DNA from: Schizosaccharomyces osmophilus
Taxonomy: Eukaryota > Ascomycota > Schizosaccharomycetes > Schizosaccharomycetales > Schizosaccharomycetaceae
DNA: 64,000 nt
Assembly (NCBI RefSeq): GCF_027921745.1
Contig: NC_079240.1
Location: 1,543,001-1,607,000 of the forward strand
Direction: 5' to 3'
In this document: positions 31,952-43,248 of the stretch, piece by piece
Position numbering within the stretch: the first letter of the stretch is position 1
Layout: each line of letters starts with the position of its first letter
Notes under the pieces: model-generated
Seen by the model: only the letters and a program-made list of their open reading frames with translations
Database searches by the model: none
Told to the model about the DNA's origin: nothing
Made by a program: the position numbers and the translations under genes

Positions 31952-32618
31952 CTATTTTGGGGTAAATTTCTGGTTTATTGTAGTTTACTGTGCTATCTTA
32001 ATCTACTTTGTGAAATTGTTTTTTCTGTGTAATCTATTTATAGCGTATGTTTCTCAACTCGTTATGTCCGATTGCTGGTTTTCTGTTTGTACCAAACTTT
32101 GGTACAAAACCGATGGTAAAGCAGGCTATTTATTACTCCTCTGTTGTAAGCTATAATGTTTATTTCTACGGTAGATTGATCGTAACTTTTAGAAAAATTT
32201 CATTTCACTAACATTAGATAATCCACCTTTTGTCTTCAATACATTGTTAGAGTATTAAATTCATTCGTTTCCATGAATTATTGTTTTCAGAAAAGGAACT
32301 AGTCAACTAATAACAATAAACAAAAACCATCATTATAAGGAAGGAACTTTTATGCCAATATACAAAAAATAAGAACCGATAATCAAATATGAGCCATCAA
32401 CCTATGTATCCTGTGTTTTCTCTCGGGGAAGTATTTTTTAGAGATTACACTCTTCGTATCAAATGAACAGGGAATTTATATATAGAGGACCCTCAACGCC
32501 TGGAATATTTAGCAGGATTCTCAGCTTATCAAACCTTCAAAAAAAGCGTTGAACAAGGTTAGCGGTATCATTCCACGAATTCATGTTACATGATTGAAAC
32601 CCATGGATTTATTTTACA
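31952..32618. other. Intergenic between rpl801 promoter and pcr1 3' end
   Basis: About 670 bp. No gene or repeat was recognised beyond the adjoining promoter. Confidence 0.5.
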
Positions 32619-33131
32619 TTAAACTGAGCCACCTAATGATCCAGGTAAGCCGGAGGGGGGAAACATGGATGATTGATTCGGGTTTGCGGGTTGCGAAGGA
32701 GGTTGCATTTGACCGTTGGGAGTTTGGGAAGGCATACCATGAAGCGACGAATGCGCATGGTTAGGACTTGTAGTGACAACCGGGTCTAAAAGGTTGTCGG
32801 ATGGGGGAGGTTGCATAGGGCGATAAGCCATATGCTGGGCTTGCAAAGCATTATGTGCGGTTTGAAAATCAGTAAGCACTGATCGTATTTTCACACTACA
32901 AGCACATCCTTGATGTGCAAGTAACTGACTCTTCAGCCGGAACGCTTCTTGTTGCAACTGAGAAAGCATCATTTGCAGTCGTTTTGATTGTTCATAAGCA
33001 GCATTCGCTGTCTGCTCCAATTCTTTGATCCACTCCTTCTTCTTCTGTCGGAATTTCGAAGCTGCAATGCGGTTTCTTTCTAGTATTCTCCGACGCTTTT
33101 CTTCGTCAACTTCTTTCTTTTTTGCTGTCAT
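32619..33131 (-). CDS. pcr1: bZIP transcription factor Pcr1
   Basis: 170 residues in one exon (S. pombe Pcr1 has 171). The basic region at about 11-33 contains NRIAASKFR, the N-x7-R pattern that reads CRE sites. A leucine/methionine heptad zipper follows to about residue 70. The tail is Pro/Gln/Asn/Ser-rich. Pcr1 forms a heterodimer with Atf1 in the nucleus. The dimer acts in stress response, sexual development, heterochromatin at mat and recombination hotspots (M26/CRE). Confidence 0.95.
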   Translation of the reverse strand: MTAKKKEVDEEKRRRILERNRIAASKFRQKKKEWIKELEQTANAAYEQSKRLQMMLSQLQQEAFRLKSQLLAHQGCACSVKIRSVLTDFQTAHNALQAQHMAYRPMQPPPSDNLLDPVVTTSPNHAHSSLHGMPSQTPNGQMQPPSQPANPNQSSMFPPSGLPGSLGGSV

Positions 33132-34097
33132 GCTTGCGAAAAAAAAAATGAGACAATGAAAAGAGTATCCAAGAAGTAAATAAAAAATTTCTGGAATTAA
33201 GTAGGTAAAGTCAAATCACAAAGCCGTTAAATAATAAGTTATGAATGCTCTTATGCCATAAGCTTATTTAACCTGCAAATTAAATTTTAAGCAAATAACA
33301 AGGACGTAAGAGCTTTTCGACTTTTCACATATATTACAAATAAGAGAAAGAAGAAAAATGTCAAGCCACGAATACGATGTAAACGTAGATTTTATAGTTC
33401 GCAACCAAAATTCTTTTGCAGAAGTTTTTAGAAGAATTTTTTTTACCAAGAGCAAACTTTTTGCTTGTAAACTCACAAACACGCGTTCAAACCAACTTAC
33501 TCACGTTGTTTTTACAGTCGACTTGTAAAATCCAGGCTTGAAAAGTACTAGGGAAGACGATGATGTGTAATGACACTAAGAACACTGCTCGTCAACTCTA
33601 ATCTTCACAAAAAGCTTAAAAATCAATTCTGTTTTCTATTTACACGTAAAAGACTCATAAATATGTGGAATTTGTTGTAAAAGTCCAAATTTAGTTGAAT
33701 TTCGAGTCGCAGGCAAAGGTTGAAATTACTTGCCGCCGAATAGATCTGTTTCACATGCTGTGTTGATTACGTCATCCTAAAGAATTAGACTGAACGGTCT
33801 TCCACGGGATAACGACACGCACCATTCCAGTAATAAACATTAAAATTATATTGATGGAAACCAGTTTTTTTGTGGTAATTCTTGTTTTGATGCCCTTGCT
33901 TTCCGTAACAGTTTGCAAGATCTCATCTTCTATCGTCATGGTGGTTTTTTAAATCCAAGAAAAATTCTCGTTAGCATAGTATAGTTACTCATAAAAGCCA
34001 TTCGAAAAGTGTTTTATGCCTCCAAACTTGAAACAAAAAGAAAGGAATAAAAGGTTTTATAAAAGTTCGTAAGAATGGATAAAACAAGTCCAAAACA
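33132..34097. promoter_or_regulatory. Upstream region of pcr1 (and 3' end of the reductase)
   Basis: This is 966 bp. ACGCGT lies at 33481-33486, and TTACGTCAT, an ATF/CRE-like site, at 33767-33775. An Atf1/Pcr1 feedback role is inferred only. Confidence 0.4.
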
Positions 34098-35108
34098 TTA
34101 TAAAAATTGCTTGGCGCGCTCCCAAAGATTTAAAGCAGTATCAAGATAGGTTTGCTCTTCACTGTGGTATTTTAAACCGAGAGACTTTGAAAGCGAATTG
34201 TCTAATTTGTATAAATTTTCGTTAAAGGGGACATCACTGGGCTCAGAAATGGTATCTTTCTTTTCCGAGAAATGTTCACGAAGCATTTTGCATAAGTGAT
34301 TACTGAAAAAAGGACCCTGAGCTACTAGCAAACGGCCATTGCTTAATAACTCGTTCTTGAGTGCGAACACATGGGCATTGGCAAGATCACGAACATCGAC
34401 TTTCCAGTGTTGCAAGGAAGGTTGTGTCTTGGAGCCATTGATGAGATTCCAAAAGATTTTGTTCGGAGTGCTTAAAGAATGCATACTGTTTATTGGATGG
34501 ATAGAAGGACCAAGCACAAAAGGAGGGTTTATGGTGCAAATGTCATATTGAGGATGCTTTTCTTTCACAAAATCATGAGCAGCCTTTTCGGCAAACTTTT
34601 TGGAAGCACCGTAAGCAAAAATACCATTCTTGGTAGTTAACGCCTCCTCATAACTGATAGGGTTCCAATCCTTTTCAGTATAGTTGTACCCTGTATTGGG
34701 GTCTATCGAAAAGTTTCTTAAAGCAACAAATGAAGAAGTAATCACCACACGCTTCACCTTGGGTTCAGAGGCGGCAGCCTCCAGGACACGAAGAGTACCG
34801 TTGATAGCAGGGTCCAACAGTTCAGTCTTGTTGTCATGGACATCAACAAGGACGGGAGAAGCAACATGACAAACATAATCGCACTCCTTGACAGCATCCT
34901 TTAGGGCAGAAAGGTCAACGATGTCCTTGACGATCGCGAACTCAATTTTGTCTTTGAGCCCTGGGTTTAAATGGACAAGTTCATTGGCTTTCTCCATAGA
35001 ACGGACAGTACCACGCACGCGATATCCTTCATTCAGCAAACAAACAGCAACATGAGCTCCAATAAACCCACTAACACCGGTGACTAAAGCAAGTTGTTGG
35101 TTTGACAT
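34098..35108 (-). CDS. NAD(P)-dependent reductase of the Gre2 / dihydroflavonol-reductase-like family (extended SDR)
   Basis: 336 residues in one exon. The Rossmann glycine motif TGVSGFIGAH is at 10-19. The NADPH-type Arg is in VRGTVRS, the active-site Tyr and Lys in YGASK (Y166, K170), and Ser in VITSSF. The substrate loop PFVLGPSIHP resembles S. cerevisiae Gre2 and S. pombe SPAC513.07. It reduces aldehydes or ketones such as methylglyoxal; the exact substrate is unknown. As I recall the S. pombe map, no such gene lies between pcr1 and ppr1, so this is a lineage-specific insertion or a loss in S. pombe. Confidence 0.9.
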   Translation of the reverse strand: MSNQQLALVTGVSGFIGAHVAVCLLNEGYRVRGTVRSMEKANELVHLNPGLKDKIEFAIVKDIVDLSALKDAVKECDYVCHVASPVLVDVHDNKTELLDPAINGTLRVLEAAASEPKVKRVVITSSFVALRNFSIDPNTGYNYTEKDWNPISYEEALTTKNGIFAYGASKKFAEKAAHDFVKEKHPQYDICTINPPFVLGPSIHPINSMHSLSTPNKIFWNLINGSKTQPSLQHWKVDVRDLANAHVFALKNELLSNGRLLVAQGPFFSNHLCKMLREHFSEKKDTISEPSDVPFNENLYKLDNSLSKSLGLKYHSEEQTYLDTALNLWERAKQFL

Positions 35109-35888
35109 TTTTCAAGTTTTCGTAAAAGAGGCAACAGGTTTGAAACCCGAAAAAAAAATGAAGTAGATTTATTCTAATCGTAAATGCAAGATGAATGCTA
35201 TGTCCTTCGTAGTTGGATTGGAATTTCAAGCCAGAAACTTTAACGATTCCTTCGTTCTATGCTTGTCTAAATTTTTCCAGTTGCTTTTCTATAACTGCTT
35301 CGACACAAGTTAGGACATACACATTTATATATAGGTTTTGCTGCGTCATTTTTCCATATGAAAGAACTGGTTTCTTTACGTTCACAAACTCTCAATATTA
35401 TTAATGTTTTGTATTATAATAATATTATTACAACATAAAAGCGTTCTTTAAGCCAGCGTTAACAATTAGTGAATGATTAGTGAATAGAAATGAAATGGAA
35501 TGAAATTTCCTAGGATAAATTTGTTTTATCCCAATTTCTAAAATAACTTCTCAATGTTGAAAACTTTGCTGTCTAGACGATGTATTTGTACGACAGTTTG
35601 TGAAAGCAAGCTTTGTAGCAAAGCGCTATTCTTCTTCAGTCGCAGCATTACAACATAAAAGTCCTTTTTAATCGAATTTTAGATTATGCTCGAGCGTCTG
35701 ATGTTGCTAAGATAGTATACCATAGAATCATAACTTCATAGTGTACACTTTTCCAAACTTGGAAACATTCAATTGCAGTCTAAAGAGGTTACTTAGAATT
35801 GTATCTTCTTAAATACTCTTTTCATTAGTGAATAAAAGAAAAAAGTCTTGGGAGCTTTCCAGCGATGACATGGAAATATTGCGTTTTG
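35109..35888. other. Gene-free region with a 15-bp direct repeat
   Basis: ATTACAACATAAAAG occurs at 35427-35441 and again at 35647-35661. The interval shows no clear TG...CA element ends. Nothing else was recognised. Confidence 0.45.
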
Positions 35889-36406
35889 TCAATCACAGCA
35901 TCTGGAGCTACCATTCATTGCCATATAATTTCTAATTAATCCAGCATCATTTCTATACTCACTTAGAAGATCTCCCTTGGATGAATCGTTTACCAGGCTA
36001 GGCTGTCTAACCGGCTTTTCAAATGGCAATAATGTTCTTAAAGAGGATCTGTAACCTGGCGAGCCATCTAATATGATATAACAGAACTTATTGAAGACAT
36101 ATTTCATGATTAGAAAGGAGGAGAATGTTTTCTATTCAGTATCCTATGTATCCTTGTAAAAATCATCATTGTAAATGGCTTTAAATAGAGCACAATGCAT
36201 ATCATGATTTGCTGGACAACTTTCCTTATATGACTTATTAAACTCAAGAAACAAAATCGAAAATCAATGGCCGTAGGTCTGATAGTTACACCTAAAACAT
36301 TTCTTGGTATCGTTTCTGATAAATCATGCAGGGGACCTTTGCTTCCCATTATATTGACAGACTTGTAACTTTGCCAAGCGTAGCAACAAAACTGATCAAA
36401 ATTTAG
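35889..36406 (-). pseudogene. Coding-like relic of unrecognised origin
   Basis: On the minus strand several adjoining stretches look protein-coding: one including GPLHDLSETIPRNVLG, one including ESCPANHDMHCALFKAIYND, and one including LLSEYRNDAGLIRNYMAMNG. They lie in different frames without convincing introns between them. I read this as a decayed gene or element fragment with several breaks; the family was not recognised. A multi-exon gene with unusual splice sites is the alternative. Confidence 0.35.
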
Positions 36407-36574
36407 TTCTTATCTGAATTAAATGCTTGTTTACCGATGTGACACAGGTTGAACTGTCCGTTCCAAAAGTTCTAAAGAAATACATACATCATGAATCAAA
36501 TTGAGCGGACCGGAATCTGTCCAAGAACCAGTCTCTTTTAAATTTATTTTTCTTTTCTTTCTTAATATTTACAG

Positions 36575-37431
36575 AATCCAATGGCATCTACACCGTTCAA
36601 ACATCTTATCAATACCTCGCACATTCTCCAGGTTTCTTTGTAATTCGTTATTGTCCTTATCACTCACTGGTAATTAACATTTCTTTTATTTCCTTCTATA
36701 ACCTTTTAGACTTAAATTTATTTTAATTTTTTTGCAAGACTTTCCTTTATTGTAGTGCTTCTTTGACTAAATAATTTCTCATGGATTTTCAGCTCAAAGA
36801 CCCAAATACTATTCCTTCTTGGAAATGCGCAAAGAAGAAAGCTTGTTGTATAGCTGTTAACAATTCTACAGTCATGCATGATAAACCTGGTTTGCTTTCT
36901 TGCTTGAGGGAAGTCTATAATTCCGAAATTGAAAAGGGTGACACGTATCCTTTTGAAGAACCCTTGAGCATGGAAGAAGCTGAGAATTATTTTTTTGCAT
37001 ATTGTACAGTCCTTTGCTTAGAATGGGATGGCCACAGTTCACTTCCTAATCTCCAAACTCCAATTGATTGGAAAGAAAAGATCCTTGGGTTTTTCATCGT
37101 AAAACCAAATTATCCTCCTCGCTGTGGCCATGTTTGTAATGGGTCCTTTTTGGTGAGTCCTAAAACCCGTGGTCGAGGTATCGGAAGAATACTTGCCTAT
37201 GCCTTTTTGTACTATTCTCCTCGCATAGGCTACAAGTCCAGTGTTTTTAACCTAGTCTTCGCAACAAACGCAGCCAGTTATAGGTTATGGGATAGCCTTG
37301 GTTTCACCCGCACAGGCGTGATCCGCAATGCTGCTCGTCTACGAGGACATTCCAAACTTGTGGACGCATATATATATCAATACGAATTTCCTCCCCTTGA
37401 TCAAGAAGTTGAAGATGGGGATGCATCTTAA
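36575..37431 (+). CDS. ppr1: GNAT N-acetyltransferase Ppr1 (L-azetidine-2-carboxylate acetyltransferase, Mpr1-like); 5' end unresolved
   Basis: The main exon is 36793-37431. It is preceded by intron 36670-36792 (GTAATT donor, TTTTCAG acceptor) and by an exon from 36575 whose frame (AHSPGFFVIRYCPYHSL) aligns with the NGPTFF region of yeast Mpr1. The first coding exon is uncertain. ATG 36423 with a weak GTTGAA donor at 36448 and an acceptor at 36574 would keep phase. Motif A reads SPKTRGRGIGRILAYAF, followed by VFNLVFATNAASYRLWDSLGF, the classic GNAT C-terminal half. Mpr1-type enzymes acetylate proline analogues and protect against oxidative and ethanol stress. Confidence 0.85.
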
Positions 37432-37537
37432 ATCTACTTCTTATATTAAGATTTCAAAGAATAAACAAGATCATTTATTTTGTTTCATAAACAAAAAAAT
37501 AGAACATCTAGCTTTCCCCCATTTTCTATGTATTTTC

Positions 37538-39176
37538 CTACCATGCATCAAAATTTCCAAAACCCGTTCGTGTCTTCTTCTTTTTCGGTTGAGATAATGC
37601 ATCCATAGATACTCCAATTGAAGGGCGCTTTGTATCACTATTTAAATACTTACCAACGGCTGGGGTCGCGGGTGTACCAGAGGATGGACGTGCCAGGTCT
37701 CTTCCAGTCCATGAGACATGATCAGCCTCGGATTCGTTTGACTCCAAGGACTCTTTTTCCTTTTTTAGTTTCTCTTGCTCTTCCTTTTCCCATTCTTCAA
37801 AGGGATCTACAAATACAACAATATCTTCTAGTCGAATAGGGACCTTTGGGTGATCGTAATCATTTGTTGGAACCTTTTCTAATGCATCAAGTACTGCCAT
37901 CCCTCCAACAATATGTCCGAAGATAGTATGTTTACTATCCAAGTGTTTGGCAGCATTGAATAAAAGAAAGCTAAACTGTTAGCATAGAAAGAACAAAGCA
38001 AAACTTATACATACAATTGACTGCCATTGGTGTTTTTTCCTCGATTAGCCATCGAAAGAATTCCACGCTGATCATGATGCAGAGGATTACCAAATTCATC
38101 CCGAAATGGTTTTCCCCAGCAGCTTTCGCCTCCTTTTCCGGTTCCCGTTGGATCGCCAGCTTGTATCATAAATCGAGGAATGCTTCTATGGAACATGGTA
38201 TTACGGTAATAGCCTTTCTTAGATAGTTGGATAAAATTGTAAACGGCATGCGGAGCATAATCGGTATGGAGTTCCAGGTTAATTTCCCCGAAATTTGTTA
38301 TCATTCGAGCGTAGCCTTTGTGTTTTATCCGAACATGGTTAAGCATGTAGTCTTCCTGAGGAATTATTGCTTTTTCATTTTTTGTAACCGGGGAAAATGA
38401 GGTGGATGTAAGGGATGCTGAAGCAAGACCTGTTGTATGTGCAGCACGATATACAGGAAGCCCAGAATGTGCTGTTTCTGTACTACTTGGGTGCGCCAAT
38501 TGCTTGGAAGACGGCAAAACGCTTTCTTTTCTTGACTTTTCGATCGCAAGGCGTGCCTTTTGGATTTTTTCCTCTCTAGACATCTCCTTTTGTGTTTGTA
38601 AAGCCGAAAAATCTCGCTTCTCAACATTATGGGGATCTTGGATTGTGATTATGTCCGAACGAGTAAATGGTTTTTCGCTAACTAGGTCATTCCAGTTTTT
38701 GGTTTTTATATTCAACCCTTCCAAAGTATCCCAGGAAAAACAATTCCCCGTTGTCTTGATGGCTATAATATGAGAAAATTCGGTGAATCCCTTCAAAGTT
38801 ACTGGATCACAGTATTCTCCCACCGCATTCTTTGAAAAGTTCAATTTAATAAGATCGGACAATGCTGCTTTCTCGCCAGTTACTGGATTGGTTTTGTGTT
38901 TCCGAAGCCATGGAACAATAAATCTACAACAATTAGTAAACGAATATTGATTGAAAGTACTTACTTGAAATCAAATATGATAGCATGGTTGGTGGAATCT
39001 ACCAAACAACAAGGGTGTGTGAATGGCTGCAACGAAAGAGAACAATAGTTGAAAGGAAGCTGACGAAACGTCCCTTTCGGCTGCTTCCCTGTAATACCAC
39101 TCATCCCGCCATGCCATCCATGGACACCAGAATGTTCGGTTTGAGTCACATACAATTTGTCGGTATTTTTTCCCAT
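37538..39176 (-). CDS. cyp8: U-box cyclophilin Cyp8 (PPIL2 homologue), three exons
   Basis: Exons are 39176-38965, 38923-38015 and 37970-37538. Introns 38924-38964 (GTAAGT) and 37971-38014 (GTATGT, GCTAAC branch) join in frame to 517 residues. Order of domains: N-terminal [17 protein letters not shown] and a U-box (about 38-110, with PVTGE), a second U-box-like stretch, a charged linker, then a cyclophilin-type peptidyl-prolyl isomerase domain (about 290-440) with [14 protein letters not shown] and GSQFFLLF. A lysine-rich tail ends the protein. PPIL2 relatives are spliceosome-associated ubiquitin ligases. It matches S. pombe Cyp8 (~516 residues). Confidence 0.94.
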
Positions 39177-39385
39177 TCTTCTTCTATCAGAAATTCGTTT
39201 AGATTAAACAATTAATTTAGTAAAAATAAATAAAACAAATATCAACGGATTCTAAAATCCAAAACGAATTATGCACGTTAGGCTAAAAGTAAGGGTAAGG
39301 AAGAAACCAAAGATCTGACACAGCTAGGTGTTGTTGTACTTGGCTTCAGCGTATACTTGGAAAACAAGTAGAAAAACACATTCTA

Positions 39386-40804
39386 ATGGCCATTCCAACA
39401 GAACAAGCACGTGAAGTACCAAATGAACCTGTTGCCATTAAAGAAACAAATACTGGCGCAGCTGGAGCAGAGTCGAATACTCAAACAGTAAACACTGGAG
39501 CTGAACCAAAACGGTCAGGAAAAGACTTGAAAGCTTTGAAAAAGGCCGAAAAGCAGGCCTCTAGGAAAGCGAGGGCTGATCAACAAGGTGGTGGTAAAGA
39601 GAAAGGAAACAGCTCGGACGATAAAAAGCAAGATCAGAATTCCAAAGGAGGAAGTCAGCCTAAAAAGTCTTCAAAACAAAATGGCAAAGGATCCCCTCCA
39701 GTCCTTAAAAAAGAAGATCCAGCTGTCTTGGAACAAAGGTTTTTTGAAGAGAAACAGGTTTCAATTTTCTCACACTTGGATTGGCGGCGCCGTAGGACAA
39801 CAGAGAACTTGCCCAAAGATATACATCCTGCGGTTATTCGTTTAGGATTGAAATTATCAAATTATAAGGTCTTTGGTTCGAATCAAAGATGTATAGAACT
39901 GCTTAAGACATTTAAAAAGGTCATCCGAGATTACCAAACTCCATTTAAAACGACTTTGAGCCGACACTTGACCACTCATGTCAATTCGCAAATAGCTTAT
40001 TTGGTTTCTACTCGTCCCCTCAGTATCAGCATGGGTAGTGCCATTCGATTCCTCAAGCTTGAAATTTCCGTGTTGGACATTGATTTGACGGAAGAAGAAG
40101 GCAAAGAAGTGTTATTAGAAAAAATTGATAACTTTATTCGTGACCGTATCGTTATCGCTGGCAAAGCCATCGTTCAGGCTGCTGCCGAAAAAATTCAGGA
40201 TGGCGATATTATTTTGACTTATCTGCACTCATCTACGGTGAACGATGTATTAGTATATGCAAAAAATATTGGAAAACAATTCCGTGTCATCGTGGTAGAT
40301 TCCCGTCCGGAATTTGAAGGAAGGGCTTGCTTGAAGCTATTAACTAGTCATGGAATTCTTTGTACCTATGTAATGATCTCGGCTTTAGCTTACACCATGC
40401 AGGAAGTAACCAAAATCTTTTTGGGTGGTCATGCCATGCTATCAAATGGTGCTCTTTATTCTCGTGCCGGTACTTCTTTAATTGCCCTGCTTGGTAAAGA
40501 AGCAAACGTTCCTGTCATCGCTTGTTGCGAATCGTATAAATTTACTGAACGCATTCAGTTAGATTCTTTAGTATACAATGAGCTTGCTCCAGGTGATCAA
40601 CTCATCAATACTTCAGTCGATGAAAACCAAGAAAAGCCAAGCGAACTTTCCGATTGGCATTCCGTCAAAAATTTGAAGCTTCTTAATCTTAAATACGATG
40701 TGACTCCCCCTCGTTTAATAACTGTTTGTGTCTGTGAAATGGGTCTCCTCCCTTCAACGTCTGTACCAGCAATCATTAACGAGTTTAAACAAGTGTATGC
40801 TTAA
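39386..40804 (+). CDS. tif224: Translation initiation factor eIF2B delta subunit
   Basis: 472 residues in one exon. The first ~120 residues are charged and low-complexity (Lys, Glu, Gln), typical of the delta subunit. The conserved eIF2B alpha/beta/delta Rossmann-like domain follows, with ILTYLHSSTVNDVLVYAKN, VVDSRPEFEGR and the GGHAMLSNGALYSRAGTSL block that defines the family. eIF2B is the guanine nucleotide exchange factor for eIF2. The delta subunit is part of its regulatory core that senses phosphorylated eIF2alpha. It is divergent from cyp8 (209 bp apart), as in S. pombe. Confidence 0.96.
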   Translation: MAIPTEQAREVPNEPVAIKETNTGAAGAESNTQTVNTGAEPKRSGKDLKALKKAEKQASRKARADQQGGGKEKGNSSDDKKQDQNSKGGSQPKKSSKQNGKGSPPVLKKEDPAVLEQRFFEEKQVSIFSHLDWRRRRTTENLPKDIHPAVIRLGLKLSNYKVFGSNQRCIELLKTFKKVIRDYQTPFKTTLSRHLTTHVNSQIAYLVSTRPLSISMGSAIRFLKLEISVLDIDLTEEEGKEVLLEKIDNFIRDRIVIAGKAIVQAAAEKIQDGDIILTYLHSSTVNDVLVYAKNIGKQFRVIVVDSRPEFEGRACLKLLTSHGILCTYVMISALAYTMQEVTKIFLGGHAMLSNGALYSRAGTSLIALLGKEANVPVIACCESYKFTERIQLDSLVYNELAPGDQLINTSVDENQEKPSELSDWHSVKNLKLLNLKYDVTPPRLITVCVCEMGLLPSTSVPAIINEFKQVYA

Positions 40805-41388
40805 TAGGAAAATCATCTATGAGGTTGAAAGGTATGAATTATCTTTCAAATTGATCATGACAATTGCAACAAGAAGACGAATTGCATACGAAATGGTTGC
40901 ACCCTATTTTTTGGCATTTAATAAAGAATTCATCGTACGTGAAGTCTTTTATTAATTATGTTGGTAATTTATAGGAAAAGTTTTGGATCTTGCGTTGGTG
41001 ACTACGAAAAAGAAACATTATATGGGTCTTTAAGTTATACATTTCTTATGAACTCGATTTAGAAGTAATACTCTTATGAGCGCAAGCTATGCAAAATGGC
41101 TTCGTTGATGAAAAAGTACACAGTTGATTTTTGTTTGGCTTAGGTTTCTATATGTAAATTAGATATGATTTTGAGGTAATGGAATAGTTTGGTTTCCATT
41201 GGGTAAATAGGTATATGTGTATCCTATGCAGTCTTAAGAACGTATGTGTTTTATTTGATTCACATCCGTAGTAACCTTCATTCATTCTCCATGTTCACAG
41301 GATGTGTAAGCGGAAACAGTCCTTAAGGACCTATAATATTCCATTCAATTACGGACGATGAACACATACCCAATTCATTAGATTAAGA
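40805..41388. other. Intergenic between tif224 and iba57
   Basis: This is 584 bp between tandem genes. Nothing specific was recognised. Confidence 0.5.
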
Positions 41389-42411
41389 ATGCTTTTGAGA
41401 TCTTTTAAGAATTTTAGAAAGTTTCATCTTGAACTTCAGCAAAAACGGTTTTTGAGCGTCTGTTTAAAACCTATCAAACAGTTAGTACGATTTGAAGGGC
41501 CGGACACTCAGAAGTTCCTTCAAGGGCTCACGACACAAAAGGTTTCTTTAGAAAAACCATATTATACAGGATTTTTAAATACAAGCGTATGTCAATGTGC
41601 GCACTGCTTAGGACTATAAACTAATCAAATATAGGGACGTATTTTATTTGATGCATTTTGCTATCCTGAAAGCTTTACAACTACAGATGCCACCAAGCCT
41701 AATCATAGACTATATGTTGAAGTAGAAAAATTTAGAACTGAGGAGTTTCTAAAACATGTGATAAAGTATAGACTTCGTTATAAGTGTGATGTTACAGCAG
41801 TTGATCCCGAGGAGCTGAGCGTACAAGTGGGATGGGAGCAAGACGCAGAAAAAGTCATTAGTGATAAAAATAACCTTGCATCTATGTGGGACCCCAGATT
41901 TCAAAAACCTATGCTCAGTCGAAGCGTTGTTTCTTCGCATGCGTGTACATCCAATGCGGATTTGAACGAGTATGCGGCGTTCCGATTCCGACATGGAGTT
42001 GCTGAAGGTTCCTTGGAAATAATTCCTGGATCTGCATTTCCCATGGAAAGCAATTTGGATTGGATGAATGGTGTCGAATTTTATAAAGGATGTTATTTAG
42101 GCCAAGAGCTTACCGTACGAACTTATCATACGGGTGTTACACGCAAACGAATTTTTCCCTTTATCATAGAAGAAGGAAGTGATGCTGCTGGCATTCAAGC
42201 ATCTTCAAAGTTAGGCCTTAGAGCTTCTTCTGGCCGTTTGAGCAAACGATCGCCAGGAAAGGTTTTGGCTGTACAAGGAAGATATGGACTTGTAATGTTA
42301 AGGCTGGAATATTTACATCAACCACTTGAGTGTAATGGTGTTCCTATACAAATTATGGATGAAGTATGGAAAGAGCAATTACAGTCTTCAGAGACAAAAA
42401 CCAAAGATTAA
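41389..42411 (+). CDS. iba57: Mitochondrial Fe-S cluster assembly factor Iba57 (Caf17/GcvT-like)
   Basis: Exon 1 is 41389-41586, the intron 41587-41634 (GTATGT donor, ACTAATC branch, ATAG acceptor), and exon 2 41635-42411. The product has 324 residues. The first ~25 residues are basic and amphipathic ([21 protein letters not shown]), a mitochondrial presequence. The folate-fold body starts with [19 protein letters not shown] and contains the defining KGC motif in [19 protein letters not shown]. Iba57 acts with Isa1/Isa2 to make [4Fe-4S] clusters for aconitase-type and radical-SAM enzymes in the matrix. Positioned as SPAC21E11.07. Confidence 0.93.
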
Positions 42412-43248
42412 GTTCTGAACATTTTGTAATTAATATCTTTTTATTCTTTATATTTGTTTTTACGCCTTAAATGTCCACGAATCTATTAAACGAGTCCCGA
42501 CACGAATTGTTTGCTAATCTCGAAAATCATTTGGAAAACCGACGAACGAACACATGGAAGTGTTCTTTCTCACTACGAGACTTGTCTTATAAATTGTATA
42601 TCTTTTGTGAATCAACCCTTTTTAAGCATGTTCCTTTTGGTACATACGCAAGCTGGTGGCCAACAAATAGATGAGAAACCAAACTATAGTAAATTGAAAA
42701 TATCTTTTTTTTTCGGATTCCAAACTAATATAGAAACACTTTAATGATCGTACCCAGTTACTACTACTATCACTCGAAATCACTTTTTTCGTTTGCTTTC
42801 ATGCTTTCCAAACCTGCACTGGGTCTCGCAACAGTTCGCAAACTTAATAACTCGCTACTACCAACATCCGAGTTAACTTATCCTTTACTATTCCCTCAAC
42901 ACCATAGTAGAAAGCAGCATTTCGCTCTCATTATTGTCATTTGAGAGTAAAAAGGCCTTTCATTTTAAAAAGGCCGTTTACTGTTGCACCAAAGTAAGTT
43001 GATGACTGGAAGATATTCCCATAGCAATCGGTTTCTAAAAAAAGGGGATTCGTTTTCGTGAGCATTTATTTAGAGCATTCATTTATACTCTTTCTCTTCT
43101 TGTTGTAACGATATATCTATTTTAATTCACATATATTGACGAATAACGGCTTTTCTTACCTACCCGCATAGATTGAAGCCTCCTTTGTTTCACTTTCGTA
43201 GAAGCTTTCTCCTTACATTTTTTTAAATACACACACCGATATTCGAAA
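42412..43248. other. Intergenic / lcb2 promoter
   Basis: This is 837 bp between tandem genes. Short frames near 42744-42944 do not look like a gene. No repeat was recognised. Confidence 0.5.

Noticed and set aside
35427-35661. Solo LTR bounded by the ATTACAACATAAAAG direct repeat
   Set aside because: No TG...CA ends, no primer-binding or terminator features, and the repeat is too long for a typical target duplication.
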